From contig JBMNGN010000001.1 in assembly GCA_050949865.1 (NCBI GenBank), forward strand, positions 443,409-507,408: a stretch of DNA of 64,000 nt, written 5' to 3'. Source of the stretch: JBMNGN01 sp050949865 (GTDB lineage Bacteria > Bacillota > Syntrophomonadia > Syntrophomonadales > Syntrophomonadaceae). The position numbers and the translations under genes were made by a program. Below the pieces are notes generated by a model. It searched no databases. It was not told where the DNA came from and saw only the letters and a list, made by a program, of their open reading frames with translations. Below, in pieces: positions 8,777 through 15,812 of the stretch (the first letter of the stretch is position 1; every line of letters begins with the position of its first letter).

Positions 8777-9738
8777 CTCCTCTTAAGTCCCGGTATATAA
8801 CCATAGCCGGGTTTCACCCGGAGGGCGGTTAACCGAGAGGCTCCGAGTTTATCTAAATAGGCATTGTGATCTTCGCAACTGTAGACCCATTCCTGGAGGA
8901 ATTCCTGAAAAAGATCATCATCACCGCTGGCCTGATCATACATGCGGTAAAACATTCCATCATAATCATAATAATTGGTACACTGGGAAGGATGGGCGCC
9001 AAAAGGCACATGTACTACCGCATCTGGTACCAGATTGGGAATCTGATTCAGCCACGGCTCACTTCGCAGAACATCTGGATGAACTATCTCCTCGCAGGTC
9101 ACAATACAGTGGGTTGCTGCCATAGCAATATCTACATCTATAAAAACCGAACCATCGATCCGGGCCGTTCCGTCTTCACAGGCTCGTTGCACATGGATAA
9201 TAGCCACATCTATTTTCGGAGTCGGTACCAGACATACTTTTTCGCCCGGGTTAAAGGGATTGTCTTGTACTATTAGTTTTTGGTCGGGTATCTTCGGGTC
9301 TTTCCTTCTCTCCTCTTCAGAAATGCCCCACTTTTCCACTAGACTGGAGCCAAGCATATTCTTTACTGCAATATACGGAAACCCTAGGGCAGCAGCATGG
9401 TAAAGAATCGGCTGGACATCCAGGGAGTAATCTTCCCATAATATTCTCTTCTCTTCAATGTATTTCCTAAAACGCCTGCAAACCTGAGTATAACCAGAGT
9501 TTGCCGCATAGGAATTGAAGAGTACTTTGACACAACCGGCGCCGATGAGCATATCAACATCGCCGCCAGCCGGACCGCCCTCAACATATAAGTCCTTTTT
9601 TCCCTGGCGAATTATTTCGGCGACTGCGGCGTAAGGCTTTTTATTAGTCACGAATCCACCCAGGGCGATGCAGTCTCCATCTTTGACAAATTCCTTTATC
9701 GCTGCTTTCATAGTCATTACCTTACTGGCTAGACTCAC
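8773..9738 (-). CDS. CoA-transferase family I, alpha subunit (glutaconate CoA-transferase GctA-like)
   Basis: A 321-residue subunit A. The N-terminal KVMTMKAAIKEFVKDGDCIALGGF and the glycine-rich GGPAGGDVDMLIGAG (about residues 55-70) match GctA-type alpha subunits. The central EEERRKDPKIPDQKLIVQDNPFNPGEKVCLVPTP fits larger glutaconate-type rather than compact acetate-type subunits. It is the first gene of a two-gene operon with its own sigma-54-type promoter about 100 bases upstream, so expression probably depends on a substrate-responsive enhancer-binding activator located elsewhere. Substrate is inferred only from the family. Confidence 0.85.
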   Translation of the reverse strand: MSLASKVMTMKAAIKEFVKDGDCIALGGFVTNKKPYAAVAEIIRQGKKDLYVEGGPAGGDVDMLIGAGCVKVLFNSYAANSGYTQVCRRFRKYIEEKRILWEDYSLDVQPILYHAAALGFPYIAVKNMLGSSLVEKWGISEEERRKDPKIPDQKLIVQDNPFNPGEKVCLVPTPKIDVAIIHVQRACEDGTARIDGSVFIDVDIAMAATHCIVTCEEIVHPDVLRSEPWLNQIPNLVPDAVVHVPFGAHPSQCTNYYDYDGMFYRMYDQASGDDDLFQEFLQEWVYSCEDHNAYLDKLGASRLTALRVKPGYGYIPGLKRR

Positions 9739-9852
9739 ATAACCTCACTCCAATCCAGAAATAAACCTTTACAATTATAATTAGACAAGAATCTGAGCCT
9801 ATTGCGTTATTGTTGCCGTACTTTTTTGGTTATAAATCTTATAAATCTATAT

Positions 9853-9868
9853 TGCAATTTATGTGCCA
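9853..9868 (-). promoter_or_regulatory. Sigma-54 (RpoN) promoter of the CoA-transferase operon
   Basis: On the minus strand the sequence TGGCAC-ATAAA-TTGCA is a full match to the -24/-12 consensus TGGCAC-N5-TTGCW, with the invariant GG and GC at correct spacing. Predicted transcription starts near 9842, giving a leader of about 100 bases before gctA. The downstream gene belongs to fatty-acid metabolism, a class often under sigma-54 control in Syntrophomonadaceae. Confidence 0.8.
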
Positions 9869-9964
9869 GGATATTTTATACAATTAACGGTTTTCTTCCC
9901 CGATTATCGCCCATATTAAGCCTTTCTTTCCAATAATAGTCTGAAAATAAGCCGGCTTTGATAG

Positions 9965-9998
9965 AATTTTGAATTAAAATAATCTAATTTTGAATTAA
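9965..9998. repeat. Tandem 13-bp direct repeat, candidate activator-binding site
   Basis: AATTTTGAATTAA occurs at 9965-9977 and again at 9986-9998. The period is 21 bp, two helical turns, so both copies face the same side of the DNA. It lies about 125-155 bp upstream of the predicted sigma-54 start, the usual place for an enhancer. AT-richness makes a chance repeat possible. Confidence 0.45.
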
Positions 9999-10055
9999 TA
10001 GCAATTTTAATCCCTCTCCCCCTTTTTACCTCTAATAAACCCTGATAAAGATGCT

Positions 10056-10092
10056 AGTTAAAAACCCCCGCAGTTTGCGTGGGTTTTTAACT
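10056..10092 (-). terminator. Intrinsic terminator of meaB (probably bidirectional)
   Basis: AGTTAAAAACCC (10056-10067) and GGGTTTTTAACT (10081-10092) are perfect complements, with a CGCA/TGCG inner stem and GTT loop. The A-rich and T-rich flanks provide a U-tract on either strand. It starts 26 bases after the meaB stop. Confidence 0.85.
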
Positions 10093-10118
10093 ATGAACAG
10101 TAGGGGAACTTCTGTTAA

Positions 10119-11063
10119 TCAATCAGTTATCTTTGCAATCCGTTTAAACAATTGATTAATAGCGCTTTGAGGATCTAACTCAGCCCGGGCTACCTTTTCA
10201 CATGTTTGGTCCCACAAACCATCGGTCTTCAAGCATGCCAAAGCCTGGTTCCACAACAAGTTTATAAGTCCCTGTCGTATTTCGCGTTCCACGATTTTTT
10301 TCCTAAAGGCAAGCAATCGGTTTTGGGCTGCCAGATACCCATAGTGCTTTTCAATGCAATCTACTAACTCTTTTATACCTTTACCACTCCGGGCAGTGAC
10401 AGGAATAACTGGGATCTGCCAGTCGGCATCCTTTGTTTTCCGTAAACCCAGCATATCGTTTAGTTCAGCCACTGCCATATCAGCCCCCGGCAAATCTGAT
10501 TTATTGACTACGAATATATCCCCAATTTCCAAAATACCCGCCTTCATAGCTTGAATATCGTCGCCCAGATTGGGGGCGTTTACTACGATTACGGTATGGG
10601 CATAATCTCTGATCTCCACTTCGCCCTGGCCGGTGCCAATAGTCTCTACAATTATCCTCTGGTATCCGCTGGCATCTAATAGATTAATAATGCTCCCAGC
10701 AGAAACGCTCAGTCCTCCCAGGTGGCCCCTGGAAGCAAGGCTGCGGTAATACAGGTTGGGGGAAGTATGCTGCATTCGAATTCGATCTCCTAAAATACTA
10801 CCGCCGGTAAAAGGACTGCTGGGATCTACTGCCAGAATGGCAACTTTAAATCCTTTTTCCAGGTATACCCTTGCTATCCCACTAACCAGGGTGCTTTTTC
10901 CAACCCCCGGTGCACCGGTAATGCCGATAATGGCTGCCTGCCCCACCCGATTGTAAAGGCTGCGTAAAACCTCCCATCCCTCCGGATGGCTGTTTTCCAG
11001 TTTGGATATTACCTTGGCCAAAGCCTTTATATCTCCGCTAAGGATGGCCTCTGCTATACTCAC
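10119..11063 (-). CDS. meaB: MeaB, methylmalonyl-CoA mutase-associated GTPase
   Basis: A 314-residue G3E-family P-loop GTPase. Walker A GAPGVGKST is at about residue 50, DPSSPFTGGSILGDRIRM near 80 is diagnostic for MeaB/ArgK, VETIGTGQGE near 137 is the switch II region, and NKSD near 186 is the G4 motif. MeaB protects and reloads B12-dependent acyl-CoA mutases. No mutase gene is visible in the window. It starts at GTG (11063), 18 bases after the stop of the truncated thiolase, so it was probably the last gene of a catabolic operon whose upstream members have been deleted. Confidence 0.9.
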   Translation of the reverse strand: MSIAEAILSGDIKALAKVISKLENSHPEGWEVLRSLYNRVGQAAIIGITGAPGVGKSTLVSGIARVYLEKGFKVAILAVDPSSPFTGGSILGDRIRMQHTSPNLYYRSLASRGHLGGLSVSAGSIINLLDASGYQRIIVETIGTGQGEVEIRDYAHTVIVVNAPNLGDDIQAMKAGILEIGDIFVVNKSDLPGADMAVAELNDMLGLRKTKDADWQIPVIPVTARSGKGIKELVDCIEKHYGYLAAQNRLLAFRKKIVEREIRQGLINLLWNQALACLKTDGLWDQTCEKVARAELDPQSAINQLFKRIAKITD

Positions 11064-11081
11064 CTTAGATCACCCTTTAAC

Positions 11082-11264
11082 CTAATATTCGGGGTTCTCA
11101 ATTATCATTGCATCTGCATGGCCAATCGCACCACATATGGCAGCTACTCCATAGCGCAAGCCCCGCCGCCGGATTTCGTATGCCAAATTCATCAATAACC
11201 GCGCCCCGGTAGCTCCTATCGGATGGCCAATAGATATAGCTCCTCCATTCACATTTATTTTTAT
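11082..11264 (-). pseudogene. Truncated acetyl-CoA acetyltransferase (thiolase), C-terminal remnant
   Basis: In a frame different from the dctQ fragment, about 60 codons read [21 protein letters not shown] and then [19 protein letters not shown] before a TAG at 11082-11084. NVNGGAI and GHPIGATG (with the catalytic His) are the C-terminal thiolase signature. An in-frame TAA lies at 11265-11267, so no start is possible, and about 85 percent of a normal 390-residue thiolase is missing. The remnant joins directly to the 5' part of a TRAP transporter gene, which indicates a deletion. Confidence 0.85.
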
Positions 11265-11502
11265 TTAATAGAGTATAAAGAATATCAATTCTTATCTGTC
11301 TATTTGAATATTGGGTAAAAGCCATGGAAAGGAAAACGATTATTAAGAATGCTACTTCGGTAATTTCAAATACTCCCCCGATAGGTTTTCCAGCCAACCA
11401 ACGGATAAGCACATCTGCTGTTATCAACAAAGAAATAATAAATAGTGCCCCCCCACCCACTGTTGCAGAAGCACTATATATTTTCTCCAATAACCTTCTC
11501 AA
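11265..11502 (-). pseudogene. Truncated TRAP transporter small membrane subunit DctQ
   Basis: The first 79 or so residues (starting MRRLLEKIYSASATVGGG, with two membrane helices and the segment GVFEITEVAFLIIVFLSMAF) match the N-terminal half of DctQ-type small permeases. After LYTLLN the reading frame runs into the thiolase remnant out of frame and makes a nonsense tail that ends at 11098. The usual third and fourth helices are absent. The start is a TTG preceded by GAGGTGAGG. No DctP or DctM is nearby, so the transporter is not functional here. Confidence 0.8.
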
Positions 11503-11613
11503 TTTTCCTCACCTCTCTAATTTTCATATATTTAATTTTCCCAAGAGCAATTTAATAAATCTCTACCGTACTAAACAAACGCTGATCGGTGAATAACCAG
11601 TGCCGGTCCACTT

Positions 11614-11748
11614 TCATAATGTTCCAGACAATCTATGCCATTTCACAGCCATTTCACGGCAACTTGTATGGGACGTTTTGACCGGTCCTTCTAGTGGGGT
11701 TACAGGCTCAATCTTAATCACCTCAGCTTTCCGGACGCTAAATTTCAT
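11614..11748 (-). other. 44-codon ORF, possible start of a lost gene
   Basis: ATG at 11746-11748 overlaps the stop of a preceding mini-ORF (ATGA). The protein begins MKFSVRKAEVIKIEPVTPLE, which looks like ordinary coding sequence, then degrades (HTSCREMAVKWHRLSG) and stops. I do not recognise the family. It may be a 5' remnant of a deleted gene. Confidence 0.3.
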
Positions 11749-12140
11749 AGTATGGCTAGACCCTCTAGAAACATATCTTCACTCCCTGTTTCTATTACAG
11801 TCACCATATAATTAAATCCTTAACCCGGATACAATCCCTATTAAAATAAAGTAACTACAACAGGCTAAAGCAACTAAGCCGTTTAGGATCAAACTCAAGA
11901 TGTTCCATTTTGCGAAATCCTATTTCCATTATTTATTAATTATATCTTATCTCTTTATCAAAATTTCGTTAATTGAAATTTAAGTTCCGTTGGGCGGTTG
12001 GTGTTAAGATTTACCGCTGGGAAAATCTAAATTTATGGCTACATCCCGTTTCGCATTTTATACGTAACATATGGCTAGGGTTAAAACATGATCTTCGGGG
12101 ATGCTATTTAAGCGATAATCCCAAGACAGGAGGCAATGAT

Positions 12141-12185
12141 ATGACTACAGAATTCCATATAGAAGACAGAACTGCTCCTGCTTAA
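12141..12185 (+). other. 14-codon ORF with strong ribosome-binding site
   Basis: ATG at 12141 is preceded by CAGGAGGCAATGAT and encodes MTTEFHIEDRTAPA before TAA. The Shine-Dalgarno is better than most in the window, but the peptide matches nothing I know. It could be a leader peptide or the first codons of a lost plus-strand gene. Confidence 0.3.
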
Positions 12186-12243
12186 TTAGCTTATAACAAC
12201 TAGAGTAAGAAAAATAATTGATATAGCCGACTGGTTACAGAAA

Positions 12244-12279
12244 TGAAAGAAATAAAGCACCCCTTTGCAAAAGGAGTGC
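12244..12279 (-). terminator. Intrinsic terminator of the LUD-domain gene
   Basis: On the minus strand GCACTCCTTTT pairs with AAAGGGGTGC around a short loop (12257-12279) with one mismatch, followed by TTTATTTCTTT. It lies 66 bases after the stop codon. Confidence 0.75.
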
Positions 12280-12344
12280 CTGCTAGACAAGATTTTATTT
12301 AAGTAGGGGAATACCGGAGGTGATACTGGATAACCAATTTATTT

Positions 12345-12989
12345 TTACAAGCCCAGATCCTCATTTACCACCATTATATTAATATCGCTAAGTTGCGGCG
12401 CGCGATCTATTATTACCGTAATCCGGCAAATCCGATCAGGAGAATCGCATTCACTGCAAAAACCAGTAACCGCACAAGGCGACTTCCTGTTTAACCTGCG
12501 GGCATTAGGGGGAGCAGCATAGTTTTTTATTCTATTTATTGCAGCCTCGGTATCTTCAACTATCTTGTTCCTCCCGGCAACAATAATCACCTTTTTTGGC
12601 CCAAAGAACATAGCTGCTGCTCTATTTCCATAAGCATCAATATTAACCAACTGTCCTGAAAGGGTTAAAGCATTAGTACTGGTTAAAAACAGATCACAGG
12701 TAAGCTGACGCCGTCTTATCGCCAATTTTTCCTCCGGGGATAAATGAGGAAGGTTATGAATAAGGGTCTCCTTTCCCATTTCTTTGATCGCTTCCTGCAA
12801 TTGCAATTGGGATATGGTTACTGACCCGCCGAATCCAACAGTATTAGCATCCTGGGCAGCAGCAACGATTTGATTATAAGCCTCCCGTCCTGTTAAGCAA
12901 TAAACGGCCTTAAAACCGTTTTTCCTTAACGCTTCCACTACTTTTTGGCATTTCTGCTCATATGTCCACTTAATAAGTTCCTCCCTCAT
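12345..12989 (-). CDS. LUD-domain protein (lactate utilisation protein, DUF162/YkgG-like)
   Basis: A 214-residue stand-alone LUD-domain protein. VGFGGSVTISQLQLQEAI (about residue 57) and the SGQLVNIDAYGNRAAAMFFGPKKVIIVAGRNKIV block are characteristic of the family that includes LutC and YkgG. A C-terminal Cys pair (CSECDSPDRICRI) suggests metal or redox chemistry. LutABC proteins oxidise L-lactate, but stand-alone homologues are common in anaerobes and their role is unclear. I start at the ATG at 12989, because the upstream in-frame TTG lies inside the GGAGGAGG ribosome-binding site. It has its own terminator and appears monocistronic. Confidence 0.8.
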   Translation of the reverse strand: MREELIKWTYEQKCQKVVEALRKNGFKAVYCLTGREAYNQIVAAAQDANTVGFGGSVTISQLQLQEAIKEMGKETLIHNLPHLSPEEKLAIRRRQLTCDLFLTSTNALTLSGQLVNIDAYGNRAAAMFFGPKKVIIVAGRNKIVEDTEAAINRIKNYAAPPNARRLNRKSPCAVTGFCSECDSPDRICRITVIIDRAPQLSDINIMVVNEDLGL

Positions 12990-13042
12990 ATACAAAACCT
13001 CCTCCAATTCAATATATCAATAATTAAACTATGTACACCCAT

Positions 13043-13072
13043 TCTTGGCGCACTTATAAAAGTTGGCCAAGA
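13043..13072. other. Hairpin between ferritin-like and LUD genes
   Basis: TCTTGGC (13043-13049) and GCCAAGA (13066-13072) are perfect complements with a 16-base loop. It follows the ferritin-like gene by 37 bases without a T-run, so it could be a weak terminator or an operator for the LUD gene. Confidence 0.4.
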
Positions 13073-13108
13073 CCATTGCTCTTGGACCGGTTACCACCAG
13101 TTATGACC

Positions 13109-13594
13109 TTACATATTGTTAAGCATGTCACCTATTTTCTTTATATGTCCCCGTTCTTCGTTAATCAAATCCTCGATGACCTCTTGAGCTACCTTGGTAC
13201 CCATGTTTTTGAATTCCTGGAAGAAGACAATAGAATCCTTTTCAAAACTTAACGCAAAGCGGAGAATATCTTTATCACTTTTTATATCCTTAACTAGATC
13301 TTCAACCTGGTTGATGTTGAAAATATGGCTGTTAACCAAAGACCTGACATAGTCTTCATACTCTCCGGCATAGGTCTCTGCAGGCAAGAAGTTATAATCT
13401 AGCTTTTCTCCCAACTTGGTAAAATTCCGAATATGTTTATCTTCCTCCTGGGACAGATAAATAAGTATTTCCTTTAATTTAGCATCCTCGGCTATCTGGG
13501 CAGCTTTTTCATAAAACAATTTACCTGATTGTTCCATCTGCACTGCTATTTCAATTATTTCTTCGCCCTTAAACTGTGTTATGATCCAGCCCAT
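13109..13594 (-). CDS. Ferritin-like / rubrerythrin-type diiron protein
   Basis: About 161 residues forming a four-helix bundle. Conserved metal ligands are visible: E in EIIEIAVQMEQSGKLFYEKAA (first helix, two Glu), EEDKH in the second helix, E in FEKDSIVFFQEF, and ExxH in NEERGHIKK in the last helix. There is no C-terminal rubredoxin domain, so it is a small rubrerythrin-like or COG1633 protein. It is likely to work in peroxide or iron handling in an anaerobe. Start taken at the second ATG (13594), 9 bases after AAAGGAG; the first ATG (13600) is only 3 bases from it. Confidence 0.8.
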   Translation of the reverse strand: MGWIITQFKGEEIIEIAVQMEQSGKLFYEKAAQIAEDAKLKEILIYLSQEEDKHIRNFTKLGEKLDYNFLPAETYAGEYEDYVRSLVNSHIFNINQVEDLVKDIKSDKDILRFALSFEKDSIVFFQEFKNMGTKVAQEVIEDLINEERGHIKKIGDMLNNM

Positions 13595-13703
13595 TACCAT
13601 CGACTCCTTTGCTGTAAATTCTGAAGTTTAAGTAATTCTAACACATCCAGCAGCTTGTATTAACCATATTGCTAAAAGTTAGCAGACTAGGACATCCGCC
13701 CTT

Positions 13704-14458
13704 CTATATAAGACCCAGTTTGTTGCTAATCTTTTCTGCTTCGGCTAATAGATTAGGAATAAAAGATCTAAGTTTATCTTCATCCAAACGAAACCTGGCC
13801 CCAAAATGCTCAATACGGCAATAGCTCTGCCGTCCTTATTTTTAATCGGCACCGAAATAGAGGCTGCCCCAGCTATTCTTTCTCCATAACTTATGCTATA
13901 ACCATCTTTGGCTACCTTTTCTACTTCCTTCAGCAGTTCAACCGGATCGCTTATGGTGTTCTCGGTAATCGATTCCAATTTCATCTGGCTAATGAAGTTC
14001 CTCCGGTCTTCTTCTTCCATACAACTAAGAAACACTTTACTTGCCGCCCCCGCATTCATTGGAGCAGTAGAACCAATGCCCGAGGTATATTTAAGTTCAT
14101 GCTTGCTTTCCACTTCAGTAACGCACAACCTTTGATCCCCTATTTGGGTATGCAAAACTACGGTTTCACCGCTCAATTTGTTTAAGGCATTCAAAGAATC
14201 TTGGGCCGCAACCATAAGAGCAGTAGGCGATTGAATAAACCGGTATAAAAACTTAAAAAACCCAGGACCCAGGGAATACTTGTCATTGGCTGGGTTACGG
14301 AAAACCATATTTCGATTGAGCAAGGTACCAAGCTGACGGTGAACAGTACTCTTGGAGAGCTTCACATCCCTGCTTATTTCCATCAAGCATTTATCGCTTT
14401 CAGCCAGTGAATAAAGAATGTCAATAGCCCTATTAACCGATTTGATTGAATTATCCAT
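13704..14458 (-). pseudogene. IclR-family regulator, frameshifted near its C-terminus
   Basis: The N-terminal helix-turn-helix (AIDILYSLAESDKCLMEISRDVKLSKSTVHRQLGTL) and the effector domain (ISYGERIAGAASISVPIKNKDGRAIAVLSILGPGF) are IclR-like. After GPGF the frame is wrong and reads a 13-residue tail ending at 13745. Shifting by one base near 13788-13794 restores RLDEDKLRSFIPNLL and AEAEKISNKLGLI to a stop at 13704, the expected family C-terminus. The break sits in the run AAACGAAA, so a sequence error is possible. The last helix lost is small, so even a true frameshift could leave partial function. Confidence 0.8.
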
Positions 14459-14486
14459 TTATTTTCCTCCATGAGTTTCTATATTC

Positions 14487-14500
14487 GGAACCTGTGTTCC
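14487..14500. promoter_or_regulatory. Candidate IclR operator
   Basis: Perfect palindrome GGAAC-N4-GTTCC about 30 bases upstream of the iclR start, in the position for autoregulation. It resembles the GGAA/TTCC half-sites of some IclR-family operators. Inference from a single site. Confidence 0.4.
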
Positions 14501-14574
14501 TTATGCAAGTATTAATAGTATACATTGTTTAAAAATTTTCTACTAATTTTTTTCACTAATTAAATAATAGAGTA

Positions 14575-14687
14575 GGGAAACCACTTACATGGCTTCCCCC
14601 TCGTTACCTCCGAGATGTTTGTTTTCCAAACTCGGCACCGTTTTTACTTCCGTAACGTAACCGCTGTTCTTAACAGCAACATTGTTG
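14575..14687 (-). ncRNA. Structured element of unknown class between iclR and spo0A
   Basis: Four nested or consecutive helices can be drawn. GGGAAACCA (14575-14583) pairs with TGGCTTCCC (14590-14598); one pair is G-U only when read on the minus strand. CGTTAC (14602-14607) pairs with GTAACG (14652-14657) and encloses CCGAG/CTCGG (14610-14614, 14631-14635) with a further TTTG/CAAA helix. GCTGTT-CTT-AACAGC (14663-14677) is perfect, and CAACA-T-TGTTG (14677-14687) follows. No ORF is present. It could be a leader of iclR, a small RNA, or the remains of a palindromic element. No known riboswitch motif is recognised. Confidence 0.45.
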
Positions 14688-14721
14688 TTTTATGACACAA
14701 CGGTTTAGACTTCCCGTCGCA

Positions 14722-14754
14722 CAAAATAAAAAGCCCGGGGATCCCGCGGCTTTT
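14722..14754 (-). terminator. Intrinsic terminator of spo0A
   Basis: On the minus strand AAAAGCCGCGGG-AT-CCCCGGGCTTTTT forms a strong GC stem followed by TTTATTTTG, 30 bases after the spo0A stop. Confidence 0.8.
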
Positions 14755-14783
14755 CTGAATAATTTTAGACCTTATTTTTTCAG

Positions 14784-15587
14784 TCAACTCACTCGGTTCT
14801 CTAACCTTAGCCGGTCAGCAATTATAGCAATGAATTCGGAATTAGTTGGCTTTCCCTTTTCTCCGCTTATGGTATAGCCAAAAAACTTGTTAATTTTATC
14901 GATATCACCGCGATCCCAGGCCAATTCAATTGCATGACGAATAGCCCTTTCTACCCGGCTTGATGTGGTATCATATTTTTGAGCTATGGTTGGATAAAGC
15001 TCTTTGGTAACCGCCCCTAGAAAATTCATTTCCTCCGCCACCAGCATAATAGCATCTCGCAGGTATTGGTAACCTTTTACATGGGCAGGTACACCGATTT
15101 CGTGAATTATTCTTGTAACTTCAACCTCCAGGTTTTTCGTCGTTGACGGTTTTCCAGCGGCAGGAGCATAAGCGGTCCTGCTTTCCGTAGCCGGCTTAAT
15201 ATCCCTGGCCACTTGCCTGACCCTATCACCTAAAACCTGTATATTGAACGGTTTCAAAATATAATAGTCGGCTCCCAGCTGGACTGCTTTCTGGGTAATA
15301 TTTTCCTGGCCAAACGCGGTTAGTATTATTATCTTAGGCCGATTTTCCAGGTTCATCCTGTTGATGTTTTCCAGAACCCCTATACCATCCATATATGGCA
15401 TAATAAGGTCGAGAATTAATACTTCAACCTCTTTTTTTTCGATCAGTTCCAGTACTTCCATTCCATTAGAGCAAACCCCGACTATTTCAAAATCTGGTTC
15501 ATTAGTAAAATAGTCGTTCAGTATGCCGCAAAACTCCCGGTTATCATCCGCGATTAGCACTCTAATCTGTTCGGGTTTACCAAACAT
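14784..15587 (-). CDS. spo0A: Spo0A, master regulator of sporulation
   Basis: A 267-residue response regulator. The receiver domain has the acidic pair in IADDNREF, the phosphorylated Asp in [12 protein letters not shown] (about residue 57) and the conserved Lys in YILKPF. The C-terminal DNA-binding domain is recognisable by [36 protein letters not shown] and AWDRGD. Spo0A~P controls entry into sporulation. The gene carries a sigma-H-type promoter and an overlapping 0A-box-like sequence, and is followed by its own terminator. spoIVB lies upstream, the arrangement conserved in Bacilli and Clostridia. Confidence 0.96.
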   Translation of the reverse strand: MFGKPEQIRVLIADDNREFCGILNDYFTNEPDFEIVGVCSNGMEVLELIEKKEVEVLILDLIMPYMDGIGVLENINRMNLENRPKIIILTAFGQENITQKAVQLGADYYILKPFNIQVLGDRVRQVARDIKPATESRTAYAPAAGKPSTTKNLEVEVTRIIHEIGVPAHVKGYQYLRDAIMLVAEEMNFLGAVTKELYPTIAQKYDTTSSRVERAIRHAIELAWDRGDIDKINKFFGYTISGEKGKPTNSEFIAIIADRLRLENRVS

Positions 15588-15643
15588 AAAATTTTATGCC
15601 TCCTCTCCTCGATTAGTATCTATTCTAGTACGTTATAAACGCT

Positions 15644-15671
15644 TTTCGACGGTACTGTTGGTATTTCCTGC
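15644..15671 (-). promoter_or_regulatory. Sigma-H promoter of spo0A with overlapping 0A-box-like site
   Basis: Minus strand: GCAGGAAAT (15663-15671) fits the sigma-H -35 RNAGGAWWW fully. After 12 bases GTCGAAA (15644-15650) fits the -10 RNNGAAT at six of seven positions. The plus-strand TTCGACG (15645-15651) at the -10 is a 6/7 match to the 0A box TTCGACA, so Spo0A autoregulation at this promoter is plausible. The leader is about 50 bases. Confidence 0.7.
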
Positions 15672-15812
15672 TTTTTTATTAATACAAAATTAACCTATAA
15701 TCTATCATTGTTTGCATAATGCTTCATCAATATACTCCAAAACCTCCAGGTTTAACCATCGGTTTAGGGCCAAGAATCCGATATTAAGCCCAAAATTCGG
15801 CAACCATGGGAT

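Larger units (their letters stand above)
11503..12243. other. Decayed non-coding stretch with gene remnants
   Basis: About 740 bases with no intact gene. On the minus strand a 9-codon ORF with a GGGAG site (start near 11776) ends in ATGA overlap with a 44-codon ORF (11614-11748), the arrangement of two translationally coupled genes of which only the joint survives. On the plus strand a 14-codon ORF at 12141-12185 has a very good AGGAGG site. None resembles a known family clearly. The AT-rich sequence and short coding scraps fit the same deletion and decay seen next door in dctQ and thiolase. Confidence 0.45.

Noticed and set aside
9739..10055. Possible short gene between gctA and the meaB terminator
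   Set aside because: No frame has a plausible start and length; the stretch is AT-rich and better explained as the sigma-54 promoter and upstream activator region.
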